A stretch of DNA of 32,402 nt from an uncultured Bacteroidales bacterium (GCA_937915475.1 CALGIR010000097.1:1-32402), one strand, 5' to 3'. Shown: positions 15,205 to 24,826, numbered from the stretch's first letter. Numbers and translations are program-made. The notes: a model not told the origin generated them from the letters alone.

Positions 15205-15746
15205 TGAAATCATACAACTCGTATTTTATATTCTGTTTTGTCCTTCTAATACTAATCTCATGTCATAAGCAAAAGTTAAATGAAGTGTTGGTAAAACCGA
15301 AGAGTTTAACAATGAAGAGTTTAGGTCAGGATTTAAAAAAAAAGAGTTCAACCAACAATGAATACGAAATTTCAGTATGGATAAATGGTGATTGCCTCCC
15401 TTGCGTTCTAGAAATGGGGAATTGGCATTCAATCTATCATCGCTTTGCTCTACCTTATGATATAGGAATGAATTTTTATGTGTACAGCCAATTTGATTAT
15501 ACTCTTTTTGAAGAAACTATGAAGAATACTCTTTTCTCTGCACTCCCAGTTTACTATGATACAAATAATACATTTCTAAAGGTAAACAACTTTGAAATGG
15601 GGGAAACTGATTGCTTCTTTACAAAGAACGACACTATTCTGCTGAGAGGAAATTTAGTAAGAGACAGAAAAGTATATAGTGTATTTACAGATAAGCTAAA
15701 AAAACTTGAAAAAGTATATGACATTAGTTTCTTCGATTTTAAGTAA
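15204..15746 (+). CDS. Thioredoxin-fold lipoprotein with CxxC, cassette 2
   Basis: 180 aa from the ATG at 15204; a TTG three bases earlier is in frame but unlikely. Lipobox LISC with lipidated Cys20. The active-site-like CLPC at residues 64-67 follows a strand (YEISVWINGDC), and Leu-Pro at 114-115 (SALPVYYDT) fits the cis-proline loop. Overall length and order match the cassette 1 protein, with low identity. It is the last gene before a long non-coding stretch. Redox function and partnership with the secreted peptide are inferred. Confidence 0.65.
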   Translation: MKSYNSYFIFCFVLLILISCHKQKLNEVLVKPKSLTMKSLGQDLKKKSSTNNEYEISVWINGDCLPCVLEMGNWHSIYHRFALPYDIGMNFYVYSQFDYTLFEETMKNTLFSALPVYYDTNNTFLKVNNFEMGETDCFFTKNDTILLRGNLVRDRKVYSVFTDKLKKLEKVYDISFFDFK

Positions 15747-16115
15747 TCCTTTATTCAATAGTTAAAAACAGGTAAGGTATCTAATCCTGACAAAAAACAG
15801 GTTTTACCCTTCAAAAAAGCCCTAAACAGAACCATTTTGTATCATTTACCCTTGTATTGCAAACGTCTTTATACACCCTTACCCCCTTAGGGCATCTACT
15901 ATCCCTTGCTCCGACTCTGAATAATCAGGCACACCTGCGCCTAAACCAATTAGCCCACCCACGCCCTCATAGGGGGATTTTTGATGCTGCTAGCTTCCTG
16001 CTCATCGGGCAAAGCAGATGGCGAGCAAATCAATAGCACCATATACAAGGGTACTCCTACCCTATTGTATTCATCACTGCTCCGCAATACTATACTTTAG
16101 CCAAAGTACCTAGCA
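15747..16115 (+). other. Non-coding stretch after cassette 2
   Basis: 369 nt with no convincing ORF or RNA gene. It begins with two direct AAAAACAGGT words about 40 nt apart; the rest is a mixed-composition spacer. I see no terminator of normal form. It leads into the truncated third cassette upstream region. Confidence 0.5.
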
Positions 16116-16201
16116 AGGCACAAGACAGGGATAGAACAACCCTCAACCTCCGCCAAACGGAATTAGCATCTACTTACATGCCAATAAACCACACATAAAG
16201 T
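16116..16201 (+). repeat. Truncated upstream region of a third cassette
   Basis: Aligns without gaps to 10760-10845 upstream of cassette 1; the last 50 nt (16156-16205 against 10800-10849) match at 40 positions. The homology stops exactly at AAGTACTT, where the window folds back. In cassette 1 the dyad operator lies about 70 nt further on, so the promoter and leader of a third cassette are probably missing. Confidence 0.7.
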
Positions 16202-16205
16202 ACTT
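16198..16205. repeat. AAGTACTT palindrome at the symmetry centre
   Basis: This 8-bp self-complementary word is centred on 16201.5, the exact centre of the large palindrome. The same word occurs at 10842-10849, at the equivalent position upstream of cassette 1, so it is native to the repeat and was probably the site where the strand folded back on itself. Confidence 0.85.
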
Positions 16206-16287
16206 TATGTGTGGTTTATTGGCATGTAAGTAGATGCTAATTCCGTTTGGCGGAGGTTGAGGGTTGTTCTATCCCTGTCTTGTGCCT
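16202..16287 (-). repeat. Mirror of the truncated third-cassette upstream region
   Basis: Reverse complement of 16116-16201, continuous with it across the symmetry centre. Confidence 0.7.
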
Positions 16288-16656
16288 TGCTAGGTACTTT
16301 GGCTAAAGTATAGTATTGCGGAGCAGTGATGAATACAATAGGGTAGGAGTACCCTTGTATATGGTGCTATTGATTTGCTCGCCATCTGCTTTGCCCGATG
16401 AGCAGGAAGCTAGCAGCATCAAAAATCCCCCTATGAGGGCGTGGGTGGGCTAATTGGTTTAGGCGCAGGTGTGCCTGATTATTCAGAGTCGGAGCAAGGG
16501 ATAGTAGATGCCCTAAGGGGGTAAGGGTGTATAAAGACGTTTGCAATACAAGGGTAAATGATACAAAATGGTTCTGTTTAGGGCTTTTTTGAAGGGTAAA
16601 ACCTGTTTTTTGTCAGGATTAGATACCTTACCTGTTTTTAACTATTGAATAAAGGA
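16288..16656 (-). other. Mirror of the non-coding stretch after cassette 2
   Basis: Exact complement of 15747-16115. Nothing recognisable on either strand. Confidence 0.5.
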
Positions 16657-17199
16657 TTACTTAAAATCGAAGAAACTAATGTCATATACTTTTTCAAGTT
16701 TTTTTAGCTTATCTGTAAATACACTATATACTTTTCTGTCTCTTACTAAATTTCCTCTCAGCAGAATAGTGTCGTTCTTTGTAAAGAAGCAATCAGTTTC
16801 CCCCATTTCAAAGTTGTTTACCTTTAGAAATGTATTATTTGTATCATAGTAAACTGGGAGTGCAGAGAAAAGAGTATTCTTCATAGTTTCTTCAAAAAGA
16901 GTATAATCAAATTGGCTGTACACATAAAAATTCATTCCTATATCATAAGGTAGAGCAAAGCGATGATAGATTGAATGCCAATTCCCCATTTCTAGAACGC
17001 AAGGGAGGCAATCACCATTTATCCATACTGAAATTTCGTATTCATTGTTGGTTGAACTCTTTTTTTTTAAATCCTGACCTAAACTCTTCATTGTTAAACT
17101 CTTCGGTTTTACCAACACTTCATTTAACTTTTGCTTATGACATGAGATTAGTATTAGAAGGACAAAACAGAATATAAAATACGAGTTGTATGATTTCAT
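16657..17199 (-). CDS. Thioredoxin-fold lipoprotein with CxxC, cassette 2 (mirror copy)
   Basis: Identical to the gene at 15204-15746: lipobox LISC, CLPC motif at 64-67, Leu-Pro at 114-115. The ATG at 17197-17199 overlaps the upstream propeller stop by one base. Confidence 0.65.
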   Translation of the reverse strand: MKSYNSYFIFCFVLLILISCHKQKLNEVLVKPKSLTMKSLGQDLKKKSSTNNEYEISVWINGDCLPCVLEMGNWHSIYHRFALPYDIGMNFYVYSQFDYTLFEETMKNTLFSALPVYYDTNNTFLKVNNFEMGETDCFFTKNDTILLRGNLVRDRKVYSVFTDKLKKLEKVYDISFFDFK

Positions 17200-18287
17200 C
17201 AATCCAAATTTAAAGTAAACCTTTGCAATGAGAAGTCATCTTCAACGGTTAGGGCGTATAAATGTTTTCCATCATTGCTTATAGCAATTGAATTTGCATC
17301 TTTTCCTAGCTGATAGTGAAAAGTTGGCTCACCCTCCCATGTAAAAACGTAGATATCACGTCCATAAACACATTCATTACCATAATCCTTCATGGAACGA
17401 CCAGAATATAAGGCAAAGCAAAGGTCTTGGGTATACGTAATATCTATAAACCCAAGCCTGTTTTCTTTTTTCAATGCAGCAGTGCTATGCCCAGTTGGAA
17501 AATCGATTTTTTCAAATATTGTGGGATGAATAGTATGGCTGTTATTTAATTTGTATTTAGCATTATCTATCGAGAAAAACTCAATATGACCACAATAGTA
17601 TGTGGCATTAATGAACTTATTGCTATTTGGATTCCTTAGAACTTTCCCTTGATTAGCATGACCCAAAAGCCAATTGGGGGTGTTTTTATACTTTTCATCC
17701 ACAAAGTAATGACCATAAAACCCTTTGATTACCCCATCAGAATAATTATAATGGGCTAGTGACCCATCATAAAATGATCCTGTACACACTACTTCATTTT
17801 CATTGACAGGCGCCATAGCATAAATACTTTTTATGCTGTCAGGTGAGTTTACACTGAGTATTTGAGGCAAACAATAACTTTGAGAAAGTAAGCAATCAAT
17901 TGAATAAAGGAACAACTTTTCTTTTGAAACATCATAAACAAAAAACGTATTGGTTTCATAATTAATCCAAATACTGCCAATAGAAATCATCTCCTCTGGG
18001 CCTTTACCTCTTGGGCAAAACTGATGCACTACCTCACTTTTGTTTAAATTATATATTGAAAAGAAGTATTCTGATTGTCTGTGTCTAAACAAGGCCAAAC
18101 TATCATTAATAATTAACTCTAAAATACTTGCATTCTCATTATTTAATTTTAAGTTTTCTCCTGGAGTAAGATTCTTTTTTTTCTGAAATTTATTTTCAAA
18201 TTTTGCTTCTTCTGTTTTATGATTACAAGAGGTGATGCTTGTTAAGCATAAAAAAGATGCTATAAGTAGGTAAAAATATCTTATCAT
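17199..18287 (-). CDS. TolB-like/BF3164-type propeller lipoprotein, cassette 2 (mirror copy)
   Basis: Identical to 14116-15204: 362 aa, lipobox SITSC, RGKGPEEM motif near residue 93, repeated blade-like strands. Confidence 0.7.
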   Translation of the reverse strand: MIRYFYLLIASFLCLTSITSCNHKTEEAKFENKFQKKKNLTPGENLKLNNENASILELIINDSLALFRHRQSEYFFSIYNLNKSEVVHQFCPRGKGPEEMISIGSIWINYETNTFFVYDVSKEKLFLYSIDCLLSQSYCLPQILSVNSPDSIKSIYAMAPVNENEVVCTGSFYDGSLAHYNYSDGVIKGFYGHYFVDEKYKNTPNWLLGHANQGKVLRNPNSNKFINATYYCGHIEFFSIDNAKYKLNNSHTIHPTIFEKIDFPTGHSTAALKKENRLGFIDITYTQDLCFALYSGRSMKDYGNECVYGRDIYVFTWEGEPTFHYQLGKDANSIAISNDGKHLYALTVEDDFSLQRFTLNLD

Positions 18288-18312
18288 AACTCTTTAGTTT
18301 TAGAAAATAACG

Positions 18313-18344
18313 AGGCTGGACTATTAGGATAAATAGTCCAGCCT
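18313..18344 (-). terminator. Intergenic hairpin, cassette 2 (mirror copy)
   Basis: Same 13-bp stem and 6-nt loop as 14059-14090, between the peptide and propeller genes. Confidence 0.75.
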
Positions 18345-18350
18345 TATTAA

Positions 18351-18536
18351 TTAGACCCAAAAGGCTCCATTAATTTTAACATCACCGTAGTCACACCACC
18401 CTTCAAAGTTTGTACAACAGAAATACCCTACTTCAGTAGTAGTAGTTGGTTTTTTAGGTTTATCTTTCCCGAAGGTAGCCAAATTTGCTAGGGCAAAAAC
18501 TGCAATTACAGTTAAAACTATAACTTTTTTCTTCAT
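18351..18536 (-). CDS. Short secreted peptide precursor, cassette 2 (mirror copy)
   Basis: Identical to 13867-14052: 61 aa, signal sequence, three Cys at 40, 41 and 48. Confidence 0.65.
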   Translation of the reverse strand: MKKKVIVLTVIAVFALANLATFGKDKPKKPTTTTEVGYFCCTNFEGWCDYGDVKINGAFWV

Positions 18537-18835
18537 TTTCGTTATATTTGTTTGTTTTTCACTCTGCGCGGCAGCCCACCTTGTTCAGAGGATTTATTTC
18601 GGGTTGCTGCGCTTTTTTCTCCCTTAGGGTATGGGTAACCCCACCTTACTTTTGAGGGGCTTAGGTTTCCCTCTGTGGCGTTTAGGTAGTTAGCATTTTT
18701 TCGGAACTCCCTGTATTCAAGGTGTTACGCCTTGCAACCATTGCCTTGCAGCGGCTGCTCGGGTGTTGGTTAAGCTAGTTTTAGGGTCTCCTTTCGTACT
18801 AGTTATACTTTTTGCAAACGTTTATTTATACCAAA
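18537..18835 (-). ncRNA. Conserved structured leader RNA, cassette 2 (mirror copy)
   Basis: Exact complement of 13568-13866, with the same loop motif, variable hairpin and 3' pseudoknot elements. Confidence 0.6.
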
Positions 18836-18839
18836 TATA

Positions 18840-18892
18840 CAAAAGTATAGTACGCATACCCCCCCCCCTCTTGTACATGTTAAATAACATGT
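18840..18892 (-). promoter_or_regulatory. Cassette 2 promoter (mirror copy)
   Basis: Dyad at 18875-18892, ten-base G tract (read as C on +) at 18859-18868, and TACTTTTG on the minus strand at 18840-18847. Confidence 0.55.
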
Positions 18893-18937
18893 TTTATAGT
18901 GTGGTTTGCGCTTTGGCTTACTGGCATTGGAGTTTAG

Positions 18938-19224
18938 GTCATCTTAAAAGTATGATTATTTGCACTTGAAATAGAGCTAACTGGCATGCAAATACCTTTA
19001 CTGCTGCACGGTGAGTTGTTGTGTGGTAACCAAGCAAAGGAAATTACATAATTTACCCCATGAGTCGAAACCACAAATTCCACAATGGTTTATGCTACAC
19101 GATGCAACAGAACCGTTTTATGGTGAGTTTGGCATTCTAAGACAGATGCAAATTAAATAACTCTACTTTACTCACTTTTCAAAACCTTTTTGGCTATTCT
19201 CTTTATTCTTGTTAAAATTTATGT
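18938..19224 (-). other. Mirror of the stretch before the cassette 2 leader
   Basis: Exact complement of 13179-13465; no gene seen. Confidence 0.5.
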
Positions 19225-19722
19225 TTAATAATCGTACAAGTACTCAATACTAGCAATAACAGATTTGGAGTCTGTTACAATTCTTGGAATTGCGGCTACA
19301 TTGATTAATGGATTATAGGTTTCAAACTCGTAATTCTTGTTTAGTATAAGGTGTTCATTCTGGTGGAGTTCTATGCCATTTTCTTTAAGGTAATACTCAA
19401 TTGTAAAGTTATCATTTGCGGCAATAATGTATAGGTAGGTAAAGTCCTTCTTAATTTTTGAATTTTTAATTGAATTAACAAACTTTGCAATGCAAATTGA
19501 GCAATCAGCATCAAAATAAATTATTTCAACAGAGTCATTCTTATTCGATAGAGATTCGAATAGTGCATGGTTAATTTCTGCTAAAAAGCCTAAGTCTATT
19601 GATTCGGTTGCGAATGCCTTAGGGTGTATCTCTTCTGTTTCTAAACTCGCTTTTTTTGTTTCCCAGTTACAAGAGCACAACCCAATGCAGGTAATTACGG
19701 TAATAAACAAATATTTCACCAT
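19225..19722 (-). CDS. Thioredoxin-fold lipoprotein with CxxC, cassette 1 (mirror copy)
   Basis: Identical to 12681-13178: lipobox LCSC, CSIC at 74-77, Ile-Pro at 145-146; 7-nt overlap with the propeller gene. Confidence 0.65.
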   Translation of the reverse strand: MVKYLFITVITCIGLCSCNWETKKASLETEEIHPKAFATESIDLGFLAEINHALFESLSNKNDSVEIIYFDADCSICIAKFVNSIKNSKIKKDFTYLYIIAANDNFTIEYYLKENGIELHQNEHLILNKNYEFETYNPLINVAAIPRIVTDSKSVIASIEYLYDY

Positions 19723-20780
19723 GGTTCAATTTTATACTTAATCAGTTTTGGTAAATCGCCTTGTATGTACTCGGTTCCATAAACGTATTTTTCTTCAGGG
19801 TCAACATATACTGTGTAAAGATTTCTGTCAAGCTCAAACCTTTGAATCGGCGTGCCATCCCAAGTGAATTTCAAAAGGTTTACTGGTTGTTTTTGGAATC
19901 CGCTGCACTCGCCAAAGTAAAGTATGTAGATATGATTGGTGTTATAAAAACAACCCCAATAAGTTCGGGTTCTTACCTTGTAAGATACTTCTATTCCATC
20001 ACCCTCACGAATTTCATATTCGGGGTTAAACTCTTTTGGTCCAATAAGTGCTTTAATTAGCTCAAGGGTTTTGTTGTATATTTCAATTCTATTCTCATCC
20101 TGATAAATTAGCCAAATAATATCATCGGTAGGATGAACTGCAATAAACCCATCCGTGACATTGTGAGTAAAGAATTTAATGTTTTCGCTCATAAACTCAA
20201 AATCTGTTTTGTCCGCTTCAATATTATATGAGAAAATAGGGAAAACATTATTGCTATACTGTTTGTTGGTTACATAGTACTTGTTGAATATTAGTATTGT
20301 GCTTGTGTCTAGCGTTGCAATGTCATTACCTATGAAAGATGGAACATTAAATTTTGGGGGATGGTACTGATCCCCGTATTTTAGTAGCGAATCAATATTA
20401 TATATCGCCCCCTGTCGCTTTACGATATCGAAAACGTGTAGTTGGTTTGTGTTTGATTTGAAGCTAACATAACACGAAAGGAATTCGTTAGGCCCGTTAC
20501 CTCTTCTGACAAACTTGGTAACTAATGAATTTCTATTCAAATTAAACAGTTCAAGGTAGAATGGCTTACCAGACCAGTTTTCAACTAGCACCAAGCTATC
20601 GTTTATTACGTTGTAAAGCATGGGGTTGTTGCCCTCTTTAAATTTCAGGACTTCAGCAGCTAAGGATGAATTGGGAACACTTTCAAGCAGATATTTCACC
20701 TCTTTGGTTGTTTCTTTACAGCCAAAATTATACAATGAGGCTAGAAGAATAATGAAGTAATAAAAATATTTCTTTAGCAT
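19716..20780 (-). CDS. TolB-like/BF3164-type propeller lipoprotein, cassette 1 (mirror copy)
   Basis: Identical to 11623-12687: 354 aa, likely lipidated Cys21, RRGNGPNEF motif near residue 92. Confidence 0.7.
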   Translation of the reverse strand: MLKKYFYYFIILLASLYNFGCKETTKEVKYLLESVPNSSLAAEVLKFKEGNNPMLYNVINDSLVLVENWSGKPFYLELFNLNRNSLVTKFVRRGNGPNEFLSCYVSFKSNTNQLHVFDIVKRQGAIYNIDSLLKYGDQYHPPKFNVPSFIGNDIATLDTSTILIFNKYYVTNKQYSNNVFPIFSYNIEADKTDFEFMSENIKFFTHNVTDGFIAVHPTDDIIWLIYQDENRIEIYNKTLELIKALIGPKEFNPEYEIREGDGIEVSYKVRTRTYWGCFYNTNHIYILYFGECSGFQKQPVNLLKFTWDGTPIQRFELDRNLYTVYVDPEEKYVYGTEYIQGDLPKLIKYKIEPW

Positions 20781-20817
20781 AAATTATTTGTTTGTAAGGT
20801 TAGGTGTTTTGTGTTTA

Positions 20818-20847
20818 AGTGCAGCACAGAATTTGCTGTGCTGCACT
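20818..20847 (-). terminator. Intergenic hairpin, cassette 1 (mirror copy)
   Basis: Same 12-bp stem and 6-nt loop as 11556-11585. Confidence 0.7.
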
Positions 20848-20856
20848 GTTAAAAAG

Positions 20857-21129
20857 TTAGCAACTTGATGCATTGTCACATGATATATGACTATTTCCTT
20901 CAAAGGTTGTGCACTTATTGATGCGTGGAGTCGATTTGCAAGAGAATTTCACAATTCCCCATATGTTTTTTACTTTGCAGAGATTACAGTCGTCACTGCT
21001 GCCTCCACCGCCACTGGCATCATCTGTACTCATAATAATATCAGGCTGATCTTGCGCATAAGTTTTTATTGTTAAAACACTAATAACCAAGGCAACTATT
21101 ATTACAAAAGCATAAATTATTTTTTTCAT
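20857..21129 (-). CDS. Short secreted Cys-rich peptide precursor, cassette 1 (mirror copy)
   Basis: Identical to 11274-11546: 90 aa, signal sequence, six cysteines in the mature part. Confidence 0.65.
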   Translation of the reverse strand: MKKIIYAFVIIVALVISVLTIKTYAQDQPDIIMSTDDASGGGGSSDDCNLCKVKNIWGIVKFSCKSTPRINKCTTFEGNSHISCDNASSC

Positions 21130-21430
21130 TTTTCGTTATATTTGTATGTTTTACACTCTGCGCGGCAGCCCACCTTATCCAGAGGGTTTATTTCGGGTTG
21201 CTGCGCTTTTTTTGTCCCTTAGGGTTTGGGTAACCCCACCTCACTTTTGCGGGGCTTGGGTTTTCCCCAGTGGCGTTTAGGTAGTTAGCATTTTTTCGGA
21301 ACGTCCTACGTTCTGGAAGTTACGCCTTGCAACCATTGCCTTGCAGCGGTTGCTCGGGGTTGGGTTAAGCTGGTTTTATGGCCTCCTTTCGTACTGGTTA
21401 AACTTTACGCAAACGTATACTTATACCAAA
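21130..21430 (-). ncRNA. Conserved structured leader RNA, cassette 1 (mirror copy)
   Basis: Exact complement of 10973-11273. Confidence 0.6.
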
Positions 21431-21434
21431 CATA

Positions 21435-21486
21435 CAAAAGTATAGCATACAAACCTGCCCCCCCCTATATATGTTAAGTAACATGT
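21435..21486 (-). promoter_or_regulatory. Cassette 1 promoter (mirror copy)
   Basis: Dyad at 21469-21486, eight-base G tract (C on +) at 21458-21465, and minus-strand TACTTTTG at 21435-21442. Confidence 0.55.
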
Positions 21487-21685
21487 TTTGTGATGTGATT
21501 TACGCTTTGTCTTACTAGTATAGGGGTTTAGAACATATGAAAAACATGACAAGAAGTACTTGATATGTAGTTTATCGTCATGTAAATACTTGCTAATTTC
21601 ATTTGATGGGAGTTGAGGGTAGTTCTATTCGCCCTTTGTGCTATTGCTGTCCTGTTTTTGACGAAACTATAAGCCGCACCCAGAC

Positions 21686-21718
21686 TTGTAGAATACACCC
21701 TTAATTTCCCTACCTTTG
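21686..21718 (+). promoter_or_regulatory. Candidate promoter for the methyltransferase gene (mirror copy)
   Basis: TTG at 21686-21688 and TACCTTTG at 21711-21718, upstream of the ATG at 21740. Confidence 0.45.
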
Positions 21719-21739
21719 ACATCATTATAAAAGCGAATT

Positions 21740-22792
21740 ATGCAGCTAAAATACCCAGAGCCAACACTTTATGATAAAGATTTTATTGGACTATTGGCAT
21801 CAACGCCAAACCGAAAGGCATTTGAGGGGTTGAGGCGTGGGGAAAATTACTGTTTTGAAGGTACTTATGGCACAGCAATGGACTTTTACTCGTGGCTAAA
21901 AAAGCAGATTAATCAGGTGTGCCCCATTATTGATTATGAATCGTCGCGGGCTAATCGCGATATGCTAAGGGAGTTATGCCAAAGGGTTTTTGTTCGTGTT
22001 GCTAATGCGCAAGTAGATTTAACCAATGCCCCAAGCATACCCTGGCTTGCCGAGTTTTACCCAACCCTTACGGAGTTTTACCTTCCTTTTACCGATATAC
22101 TTGGTATTAATGGTGCTTGGCAATGGTTTAGCAATGGTATAATGTTCCCAAACTTGCAGCATAAAGTGCATCCGTATTACGGTGCATATTTCCCTACGCG
22201 CACTGAGCATTTAACTCTTTTCGATGAGTGGCTACAGCGTAGTAAGCCGATTAACAATGCCATGGATTTGGGTACGGGCTGTGGAGTGCTTTCGTTTTAC
22301 ATGCTAAAGCATGGTATTAGCAACGTATTGGCAACCGATATTAATCCCAATGCCATACACAGTGTCGGGCTTGATTTACAGAGGCAGGGTAGAGGCCAGC
22401 AAGTTACTTTACTACAAACCGATTTGTTTAACAATGTTGATACCAGCAAGCTGGATTTAGTGGTGTTTAATCCACCTTGGATTCCCGATAAGGTTAATGG
22501 CAACATTGATCTGGCTATGTACTATGAAGATGAATTTTTTGAACGATTCTTCCGTTCTGCCAGCGATGCTCTACCTAAGGGCTGTAGGCTGGTTATGCTA
22601 TTCTCCACCTTTGCCCAAGCTGCTGGGTTAAACGTGGTGCATCCAATAGCCCATGAGGTTACTACCCATAAACGGTTTACACTGGTGAACCATATTCAAA
22701 TCCCAATTAAACAGAAACCCTCAAACAGAAAGAGTTGGCTTTCTGATATCCGAAAGAATGAGCGAGTGGAGCTATGGGAGCTAAGCTGTTAG
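21740..22792 (+). CDS. Class I SAM-dependent methyltransferase with NPPW motif (mirror copy)
   Basis: Identical to the minus-strand gene at 9611-10663: DLGTGCG at 176-182 and NPPW at 244-247; substrate undetermined. Confidence 0.75.
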   Translation: MQLKYPEPTLYDKDFIGLLASTPNRKAFEGLRRGENYCFEGTYGTAMDFYSWLKKQINQVCPIIDYESSRANRDMLRELCQRVFVRVANAQVDLTNAPSIPWLAEFYPTLTEFYLPFTDILGINGAWQWFSNGIMFPNLQHKVHPYYGAYFPTRTEHLTLFDEWLQRSKPINNAMDLGTGCGVLSFYMLKHGISNVLATDINPNAIHSVGLDLQRQGRGQQVTLLQTDLFNNVDTSKLDLVVFNPPWIPDKVNGNIDLAMYYEDEFFERFFRSASDALPKGCRLVMLFSTFAQAAGLNVVHPIAHEVTTHKRFTLVNHIQIPIKQKPSNRKSWLSDIRKNERVELWELSC

Positions 22793-22841
22793 TTTTTGGT
22801 TCCAGCCTTAGGCAAACTTTTCTGCTGCAGGCATGTGGTTT

Positions 22842-23675
22842 TTATAAAAATAGGGTATGGGCATTAAAGATTTTATTTTTAAAAAGGATGCCCGTATCCT
22901 GCTCAATCTTGTTAACTAGCCTTTGGAGGGTTTCGGTTGAACCGCTTGAGTAAAATTTCACGAAAGTTTCTTTACCATTGTTGTTATAGGCAGGTTTAGC
23001 ATTGGGCAGATGCATTTTGGCAAGTACCCTTGCTGTTTGCTTGGCCACAGAGGGCGCTGGATTAACTATAGTTATATCTTTTGGAATAATATCAGCAAGA
23101 GTTGGAATAAAAAAAGGGTAATGGGTGCATCCAAGAACTAGATGATCTATGTTTTTCTCTAGCATAGGGTCGATGTACTTCCTTAGAAGTACTTTTGCTT
23201 CGTGTGTATCGAATTTACCCTGCTCAACCAATTCAACCAATCCACTACCTACTTGGTACCATATATTAATGTTGGTAGCAAACTTTGATGTTGTTTCTTG
23301 GTAAAGCCTACCCTTAAAAGTGCCTTTTGTGGCAAGCACTCCAATAGACTTTGTTTTAGTGGCCAATGCTGCAGGTTTTACTGCGGGTTCCATGCCAACA
23401 AACGGTATGGGGTAGTGTGCTCTTAAATAGTCAATGGCAGCTGCCGTGGCGGTATTACAGGCAACAACAATTATTGAGCATCCTTGATTAATAAGAAACT
23501 CTGTGATAGCTTTCGAAAGGCGTATAATTTCACTTGACCCTTTGGGTCCATAGGGGCAATTAAGTGTATCGGCAAAATAGATATATGAACAATTTGGCAG
23601 AAGGTCTACAAGTTCCTTTAGAACGGTTAAGCCTCCGACGCCAGAATCGAAAACGCCAATTACATTCCTTTCCAT
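22842..23675 (-). CDS. murI: Glutamate racemase (mirror copy)
   Basis: Identical to 8728-9561, with catalytic Cys73 and Cys183. A second identical murI is not expected in a genome, which supports an artefactual duplication. Confidence 0.95.
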   Translation of the reverse strand: MERNVIGVFDSGVGGLTVLKELVDLLPNCSYIYFADTLNCPYGPKGSSEIIRLSKAITEFLINQGCSIIVVACNTATAAAIDYLRAHYPIPFVGMEPAVKPAALATKTKSIGVLATKGTFKGRLYQETTSKFATNINIWYQVGSGLVELVEQGKFDTHEAKVLLRKYIDPMLEKNIDHLVLGCTHYPFFIPTLADIIPKDITIVNPAPSVAKQTARVLAKMHLPNAKPAYNNNGKETFVKFYSSGSTETLQRLVNKIEQDTGILFKNKIFNAHTLFL

Positions 23676-23696
23676 TTATTGCCTGTTGTTTAATAC

Positions 23697-23734
23697 AAAA
23701 ACAGCCCAATCACCAGTGGCAATTGAGCTGTTTT
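23697..23734 (-). terminator. Rho-independent terminator (mirror copy)
   Basis: Complement of the hairpin and T-run at 8669-8706, after the second skp-like gene. Confidence 0.75.
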
Positions 23735-23751
23735 ATTACCTGTTGGCCACG

Positions 23752-24273
23752 TTACTTAACAATGCCTAATTCCTTTTTAACCAAGGGTAAAATATCGGTA
23801 CTAGCCTTTGAAAAATAAACTACACCACCAGTGCTGGTATCAAAAACATAAATAAAGCCTTCTCGCTCAGCAACTGCTTTAATCGCTTTATCAGCCTTAT
23901 CCATTAGTGGACGCATAACTTCACCCTGCATGCGTTGATAATCCTGTTGGGCTGTACCCTCAAATTCCTGTATGCGCTGTTGAAGTTCGGTTAACTCTTT
24001 CTCACGAGCATCGCGAATAGCTGGGGTGAGGGTTTCGCGGCGCTGTACAAAGTTTTGCACCTTATTGTTATACTCAACATGAAGTTCTTCAATTTGCTCC
24101 GAAAGGTCTTGTCCATATGCTTGAAGTTTCATTTCGGCAGTGTCGCGCTCTGGCATAACCATTACTAGTTCTTGGCCATTGATGTGAGCAAACTTAAGAT
24201 TGCTCTGGGCAAATACGCTGCTTGTTGATATAAGTGTTATTGCAACCAGCGCTGTTGTTAATAGTCTTTTCAT
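23752..24273 (-). CDS. Skp/OmpH-family periplasmic chaperone, copy 2 (mirror copy)
   Basis: Identical to 8130-8651: 173 aa, signal peptide, coiled-coil arm. Confidence 0.9.
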   Translation of the reverse strand: MKRLLTTALVAITLISTSSVFAQSNLKFAHINGQELVMVMPERDTAEMKLQAYGQDLSEQIEELHVEYNNKVQNFVQRRETLTPAIRDAREKELTELQQRIQEFEGTAQQDYQRMQGEVMRPLMDKADKAIKAVAEREGFIYVFDTSTGGVVYFSKASTDILPLVKKELGIVK

Positions 24274-24313
24274 TTGTTGTAATTTTATTTGATTATGCAA
24301 AATTATAATTTAA

Positions 24314-24826
24314 TTAGTTGTAACCAAGTTTTTGGAGAACTTCGTCACTTTTATCGTAACGGGGGTTTGTATATAGCATATTTGCCGAGCCAGCAGAATC
24401 AAATATTACGGCAAATCCTCCTTCTGTAGCAATTTCCTTTATGGTATTAAAAACCTGATCTTGAATTGGCTTAACAAGTTCTTCGCGTTTTTTAAAAAGG
24501 ATACCTTCTCTGCCAAAATATCTCATTTGCTGTTCCTTAACGGCTTTTTCGCGTTGGATGATTTCTTCCTCCTTTTTCCGCTTCATTTCTGCAGTAAGCA
24601 ATACTTTTTCTTTTTCAAAATCTTGAAACATTTTTTCAAGTTTTTGGTATTCTTCTTCTATTTCTGCTTGATATTGTGCAGCAACTTTATCGAGCTGTTC
24701 CTGAGCTGCTTTGTAAGTCGGAATTCTGCTTAAAATGTAATCTGTATCAACATAAGCAAATTTTTGTGCGAATGTAGCTGTTGAAATTAGCAGTATTGTA
24801 GTTAAGGTTAATATTATTCTTTTCAT
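24314..24826 (-). CDS. Skp/OmpH-family periplasmic chaperone, copy 1 (mirror copy)
   Basis: Identical to 7577-8089: 170 aa, signal peptide, charged coiled coil. Confidence 0.9.
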   Translation of the reverse strand: MKRIILTLTTILLISTATFAQKFAYVDTDYILSRIPTYKAAQEQLDKVAAQYQAEIEEEYQKLEKMFQDFEKEKVLLTAEMKRKKEEEIIQREKAVKEQQMRYFGREGILFKKREELVKPIQDQVFNTIKEIATEGGFAVIFDSAGSANMLYTNPRYDKSDEVLQKLGYN

